This document shows, piece by piece, positions 58,951 through 64,000 of a stretch of 64,000 bases of DNA (position 1 is its first letter; each line of letters opens with the position of its first letter). Origin of the DNA: Delia radicum (taxonomy: Eukaryota > Arthropoda > Insecta > Diptera > Anthomyiidae). Position numbers and translations under genes: made by a program. The notes below the pieces were generated by a model. The model worked only from the letters and a program-made list of their open reading frames with translations. It ran no database searches and had not been told where the DNA came from. Where the stretch lies: positions 188,412,486 through 188,476,485 of the forward strand of contig CM037851.1 of the NCBI GenBank assembly GCA_021234595.1. Reading direction: 5' to 3'.

Positions 58951-59389
58951 CTGAATACACTCAAATCACAAAACAAATTATGTACACAATATATGCACTG
59001 CAAATTGACACGTTTTCAGTACAATAAGAAATATAGCACTTGATTATTGTTTTGATTTTTTTTTGTTTTTTTTTGTAATGTAACTGATCTAATCAGCCAA
59101 AGAACAGCTGGCAATCTATCAAAATTTGTAGGTCGGACATTGTAATTTGTTTTTTGTGTTGTACAGTGCAATGAAGTGGAATTGCTTATACTATGAAAAA
59201 TGTAATTAATGAATACTTCGTATCCAAATTTGCTATCGAAGGGAAAATAATAGAGATATTACTGATTTTAGTTAAATTTGAACTATTTTATTTTCATGCT
59301 AAATTTCTGGGGTACTTTAAAATAAAATTCTTAATAAATGCGAAATTAACCCTAAGCTCTCTTTGGTTGTGGCTTATTTCTGACTTTCT

Positions 59390-60020
59390 GGTTGAATTTT
59401 CCGTTTTGGTGAACTCAAGGACTTATAGTAAAATTTCATGGCGAATATTTTTGCGGAACATTTTAATCCCTTAAATCACTGTTTTAATGGTGTTTTTTGC
59501 TCTTTTTTAAAAGAAAGACAAAAAAGTTCCTTACTGTGAGGAGTTATAGGGTTAACATATTCTATAAAAATGTTTGATTTTGGTATATTCAGGGACTTAT
59601 AGTAAAATTTTAACATTTTAACCCCTTAAATCCCTGTTTTAAAGGTGTTTTTTTTTGCTCTTTTTTAAAAGAAGGACAAAAACACCCTTACCTTGAGGAG
59701 TTAGAGGATTAACATATTCTACAAAAATGTTTGATTTTGGTGTATTCAGGGACTTATAGTAAAATATTAACATTTTAACCCCTTAAATCCCTGTTTTAAA
59801 GGTGTTTTTTGCTCTTTTTTAAAAGAAGGACAAAAAATACCCTCACCTTGAGGACATAACATATTCTACAGAAATGTTTGATTTTGGTGTATTCAGGGAC
59901 TTATAGTAAAACTTTAACATATTAACCCATTAAATCCCTGTTTTAATGGTGTTTTTTTGATCTTTTTTAAAAAAAGGACAAAAAAGACCCTTACCTTGAG
60001 GATTTAGATGGTTAACATAT
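59390..60020 (-). repeat. Tandem repeats in the right arm (about 4 units)
   Basis: Units around AACATATTCTA..AAAATGTTTG, with starts near 59553, 59711, 59858 and 60015, so about 147-158 bp apart. They are the inverse of the left-arm repeats, and copy number differs between the arms (about 4 against 2). Confidence 0.85.
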
Positions 60021-60277
60021 TGTAAAAAAATGTTCTCCGTAACATTTTACATAAATTTGTTGAACACACCATATACTTTAAACGTAAGATTTACTAGATT
60101 TTCTATGCCAATTGACAATACAAAATTTGCATTTGGGGGAACTTTACCTCCCCCTAAAATTAAACCCAGATGTAAACTTTCAAAACGCCGATACACGTGT
60201 CTTTTTTTGTCTCTTCTATTAAAATTTATAGGTCGGACTCTGGAATTTTGGAAAAAATTTGATTTTGTTGAACAGTG

Positions 60278-61450
60278 TAATTTGTGCTGTTTAATATATT
60301 CTCCTCATAAATTTTTTATAATAATTAACACAATAATTTGTTTGTATATAATAAAAACTATGCATTAAAAAACTTCTAAAAAACAAATGAATATAAAGTT
60401 TAACAGATGTTGCGAACCTTAGTTCTTTTTTAGTCTATATCTTCGTTGGTTTACCATATAATTATAAAGTTGATTTTTAGTACTTTTATAAAAAAAATAT
60501 TAATAATCATTACAATACAAAAAAAAATTATATATTAAGCTGACCCTCAATGTATGAAAAAATTGAAAACTCATCTGTTTCAAAATCGTGGACCAGTTTT
60601 GTGTGAGGTTAAAGTAAAAAAATTCATTTTAGGAAAATACGAGCTCGATCCGTTGAAAATTGCCTTTCCGCACGCGCTTTGATGTTTGTTATTACGAAAT
60701 TGGGGCAAAATGGAAAGAAATACGTTCGTAAATACCTAGGAGTCACCCATAGGGAGGTGAATTGTATGGACAAAGCCCATTGTATTTGTCTCCACGATAT
60801 CTTTCTAGAACAAACTTACCCTCCATCTCCAACCTTTCAGGAGGTCCCAAGACAAAAAAAAAAATAATTATTTTTGATTAATGAATTTTTTCCAAAATAG
60901 AAAAAAAAAAAATTACAATTATTACAATAAATGTAAATGGGTTTACTGATGTTATGAATGTTACCACAATTATTAATGATTTATTTCAAAATATGTTTTT
61001 TTTGTATGTTGTTAACCTTTTTGTATGTCAAGCACGGACAATATTTTTGGGATATTCTTCGAATCTCCAATAAAAATTTAAAAACATTGTCTTCCACAAA
61101 ATCGAAATAAATTATATTTGGACTTCATGGAATTGTTAAATACCTCTTAGAGAATGAGAGTAAAACAAAATTAAAAATATACCCCGTTAAACTTGATTGT
61201 TGTGGATTTAGAGGAAATTGTGTGGTTTTGCGTACTACTATTTAATTTAAAAAACAAATTTTACAATATATATTTATATATAATGATAAGTTTTGCCTTA
61301 CATAACCAGATACAAATTGCCAACCGTACAAAAAAAATATACTGGCAAACCACTAGTATTTTTGTAAAACATACCGTATTAAAAATTACCAAAAGTACAA
61401 ATAATATTGTACAAGGAAAACACCATGAATAATAAACCATAAACACCATA
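60278..61450. other. No gene firmly supported
   Basis: 60560-60870 is less AT-rich than its surroundings and has an open frame (60679-60867, GQNGKKYVRKYLGVTHREVN...) that I do not recognise; it could be a relic coding fragment. The rest is AT-rich without features. Confidence 0.4.
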
Positions 61451-62603
61451 CACAGAAAAAATTATCAACCTAAAATATCTAATTAAAGATTTTATTTGAA
61501 TTTAATTTGTTTCTAAACAAGTATTTAATTGAATCAATTAATATTTTAATTGACTTTTAAATATATAAATACATATTTTATTTTAGACGCAATTATCATA
61601 TTATTTTTTCATACACTGTATGCATAAATAGAAAATTTTCAGTATAAAATACCAAATACATTTGAAGTTAACAAACAAAACAAGCATACACACAAACAGA
61701 CTAAGCACACACAAAAAAATATTTCTTAAATTGCGCCAAGTAAACATTTTGTTGAATAAAAAAAACATAATCAATTACTTTTTTAATTGACTCAATTACT
61801 TTTTTAATTGACTCAATTAAAAAGTAATCAATATTTTAAATAATATTGATTACTTTAAATAAACAAAAATATTGATTACTTTTTAATTGAATCAATTAAA
61901 AAAGTAATTGATTATTTTTTTTTATTCAACAAAATGTGTACTTGGCGCAATTTGTTTTTTCTGTGCATTGCAAAAAAGACACATACCAACGTATAGATCA
62001 CACACTTTATTTGTAAGTATCATATTTTTTTTTTTGTAGAAGTTATTTATAACTTTTTTTCCTTCTTAATTTTAATAAAAGGTTTAATTGATAGTATCAT
62101 TGTCGTAATAGGTGCAAAATCAATTAAAATATTAATTGATTCAATAATTTTTTTAATTGAAACCCGTTTTTAGTTTTTTCACACAGAAAAAATTATCAGT
62201 CTAAAATATCTAATTAAAGATTTGATTTGAATTTAATTTGTTTCTAAACAAATATTTAATTGAATCAATTAATATTTTAATTGACTTTTAAATATATAAA
62301 TAAATAGAAATTTTTCAGTATAAAACACCAAATACATTTGAAGTTAACAAACAAAACAAGCACACACACAAATAGACTCAGCTTTGCAAAAAACACACAT
62401 ACCAACGTATAGATCACACACTTTTTTTGTAAGTATCATTATTTTTTTTTTGTAGAAGTTATTTATTATTTTTTTTTCCTTCTTAATTTTAATAAAAGGT
62501 TTAATTGATAGTATCATTGTCGTGATAGGTGCAAAATCAATTAAAATATTAATTGATTCAATAAATTTTTTAATTGAAACCCGTTTTTAGTTTTTTTTCT
62601 GTG
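61451..62603 (+). mobile_element. Tandem dimer of the CACAGAAAAAATTATC MITE
   Basis: Two copies of the family at 45825-46295, head to tail. The first starts CACAGAAAAAATTATCAACC at 61451; the second starts at about 62182 directly after the TTTTTTC end of the first; the last end is TTTTCTGTG at 62603. TA flanks only the outer ends. The first copy carries a nested palindrome (61708-61965), and the second has lost about 70 bp in its middle. Confidence 0.85.
61708..61965. mobile_element. Palindromic MITE nested in the dimer
   Basis: The intact copy at 45825 reads AGACTCAGCATTGCAAAA where this one has about 258 bp inserted after GCA. Ends CACACAAAAAAAT and TTTTTTCTGTG; CA on both sides. The two arms (TTGCGCCAAGTAAACATTTT and mirror) pair nearly perfectly, separated by repeats of TCAATTACTTTTTTAATTGA. 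Confidence 0.85.
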
Positions 62604-62605
62604 TA

Positions 62606-64000
62606 CATACAAATTTCTCAAATTTAATTTAATTTAAGCTATTTTGAAAGCACCAAATATTTTGCATTACCAACGTTATGCCAAAGGAGGCAATTCCGCT
62701 CAAACCAACGGTTGGACAATTGTGTAATAGGACAATAATGTTAAGATTGTTAAATCCAGCTTGGGTAATTATATATAAAGTTGATGGATTATTTGTGATT
62801 AATTGCACTTACACATGATCATATATGGTTGAATATATGGTCTTATATATATGTATATATATATAATATGATAAGATATACAAGATAAGCTAATATATAA
62901 CATATGATACATGAATATATGTTGATATATTACACCATATTAAAAAATGTCATAAACTATGTATAAGATATGAACATATATCGTTGTATAAATATTGCCA
63001 AAAATATAAACGAAGATAATGATATCAAGTTGTATATTAGTATATATAAACTTTTTTCATCGGGTAGTAAATTTTCCAATTATATCCATACCAAAATTAT
63101 GAGTTACCCATAATTATGGTAATGTTCCCCTGCCTGGGGCCTGCTTTCTTTCGTTATTTTTCGTATTGCTGCATGATTATGTCGAAATTGTAAATTTTTA
63201 TCGAGTTTAATTTCCGCTATCACTATTTTAAAAATGTTTTGGCTTGAATGCACATGCATTCGACTTGAATGTACATGTAATTTTCCTCTTGAAAAAATAA
63301 GAAAATGTGAAATTACACTTTTGCTGACTTGAATACCTATTTTTTATCAATTACGATTGCGAGAATGCAAGCAGCAGCTTTTCCAATGCAAGTTTTAGGA
63401 AAATCCAACCCTTTCACAAAAATTCAGGAAGGATATACCTGTGTTTCTTCTAAAAAAACTTGTTTAGTAGATTTTAACTGAAGTGTACTTAGAGAAACAA
63501 ACAATTCAATATTATTTTTCCAAGAAAAGCCATATTTTTTCATACCTCAAAATACCGATTATCAGACAAAAAATTAAGTATTACACAGCTCGACAAGTCT
63601 CCTTGGTTTGAATGATTTTTTTTTTGTCACAATTTAAAGAAACCCGGGTTTAGAGTTGCCAAGCATGGCTATTTTGGATCTTTTTGAAGCATTTTATCAT
63701 ACGATTGAGGCTTTCTAATGATTCAGAATAAAGATAAGTAAGTAGAATACACTTTACTCTTGGACATACCGCATTGAAATTTTCTAAAACTGATTGTTAA
63801 AATAGCGTTAAGATATATTTACCAAATGCCTTCTAAAAAAAATGTAAATACATTTTTTATATGAAATTGAGAAAAAGTAATTATAGTTTCGTACAATTTT
63901 AAAGATAGGATATATTTTAAATGCAATTTAAACAAAAGATTTTTGTAAAAGCTAAGAATTTTATTCACAAATTTAATAAAACTAATTGATTCCATAAACA
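62606..64000. other. No gene seen
   Basis: 62770-63060 is an ATATATATGT-rich irregular repeat ending TTTTTTCATCGGG. The rest to the window end is AT-rich with no supported feature. Confidence 0.5.

Larger units (their letters stand above)
58415..60277. mobile_element. CAC-ended foldback, 1863 bp, TAA duplication, tandem-repeat arms
   Basis: Ends CACTGTACAACACAAAA and TTTTGTTGAACAGTG, flanked by TAA (58412-58414, 60278-60280). The outer 240 bp of both arms match well (AGTCCGACCTATAAATTTT-type sequence, GACACGTGTATCGGCGTTTT, a CCCCCAAATGC block). Each arm continues into tandem repeats of about 155 bp. Another copy of the terminal sequence (TTTTGTGTTGTACAGTG at about 59151-59168) lies in the middle, so one element end is buried inside. 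The frames at 58384, 59193 and 60030 are not genes. Confidence 0.85.

Noticed and set aside
1..64000. LTR retrotransposon or endogenous retrovirus
   Set aside because: I found no gag, protease or integrase motifs and no pair of long direct repeats with TG..CA ends.

Overview
This window is AT-rich, intron-poor, gene-poor eukaryotic DNA built almost entirely from transposable elements and their decayed, nested remains. The mixture suggests an insect, most likely a brachyceran fly: DD41D mariner relics, jockey-type endonuclease fragments, Helitrons with 5' TCTATATATA ends, a 58-nt intron, and a TATA box plus TCATTC initiator at Drosophila-like spacing. That placement is inference. I see no host protein-coding gene, rRNA, intact tRNA or CRISPR array. 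|| Layout. 1-4.2 kb: the edge of a hAT family copy, a complete hAT (8-bp target-site duplication, TSD) holding a transposase relic and a nested LINE, then a TA-flanked foldback. 7.5-9.9 kb: four near-identical 498-bp tandem units plus an inverted partial copy. 10.1-14.2 kb: a palindromic element interrupted by a 3.4-kb transposon (10492-13898) with roughly 550-bp inverted repeats, CACTA-like ends and a 3-bp TSD; it carries the window's best preserved gene, a two-exon 558-residue protein with an apparent promoter. 14.2-16.8 kb: a minus-strand Helitron, a small MITE, and a second copy of the palindromic element split by another MITE. 17.3-19.5 kb: a compound foldback that has captured about 620 bp of jockey-type retrotransposon DNA, also present at 21.25-21.87 kb. 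21.9-25.7 kb: a palindromic element containing a tRNA-like sequence and a 3.1-kb hAT, which itself contains a MITE. 26.4-29.5 kb: a decayed Helitron with two recognisable protein segments, then a Helitron-derived fragment between 90-bp direct repeats. || 31.4-35.5 kb: an isolated 40-bp-arm hairpin, a GAAATAAGGCCCC foldback beside a mariner C-terminal relic, a hAT-type non-autonomous element with 8-bp TSD, and a perfect 24-bp hairpin. 37-38 kb: an internally deleted DD41D mariner. 39.1 kb: a TA-flanked MITE. 40.5-42.8 kb: a 5'-truncated LINE with an open 686-codon reverse transcriptase frame. 45.8-47.4 kb: two MITEs. 48.3-50.3 kb: another LINE relic and a second DD41D mariner relic. 51.7-53.6 kb: an element with 35-bp perfect inverted repeats and a 5-bp TSD. 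53.9-57.8 kb: a Tc1-like element opened by a foldback that is itself opened by a CAC-ended palindrome. 58.4-60.3 kb: a CAC-ended foldback with tandem-repeat arms. 61.4-62.6 kb: a MITE dimer with a nested palindrome. || The annotation is therefore mostly a nesting history. The element at 10492-13898 is the strongest candidate for an active or little-described system, and the CAC-ended non-coding palindromes at 55.4 and 58.4 kb share its kind of ends and its TWA target. Limits: all boundaries come from reading by eye, family names rest on motif recognition, and no database search was possible.
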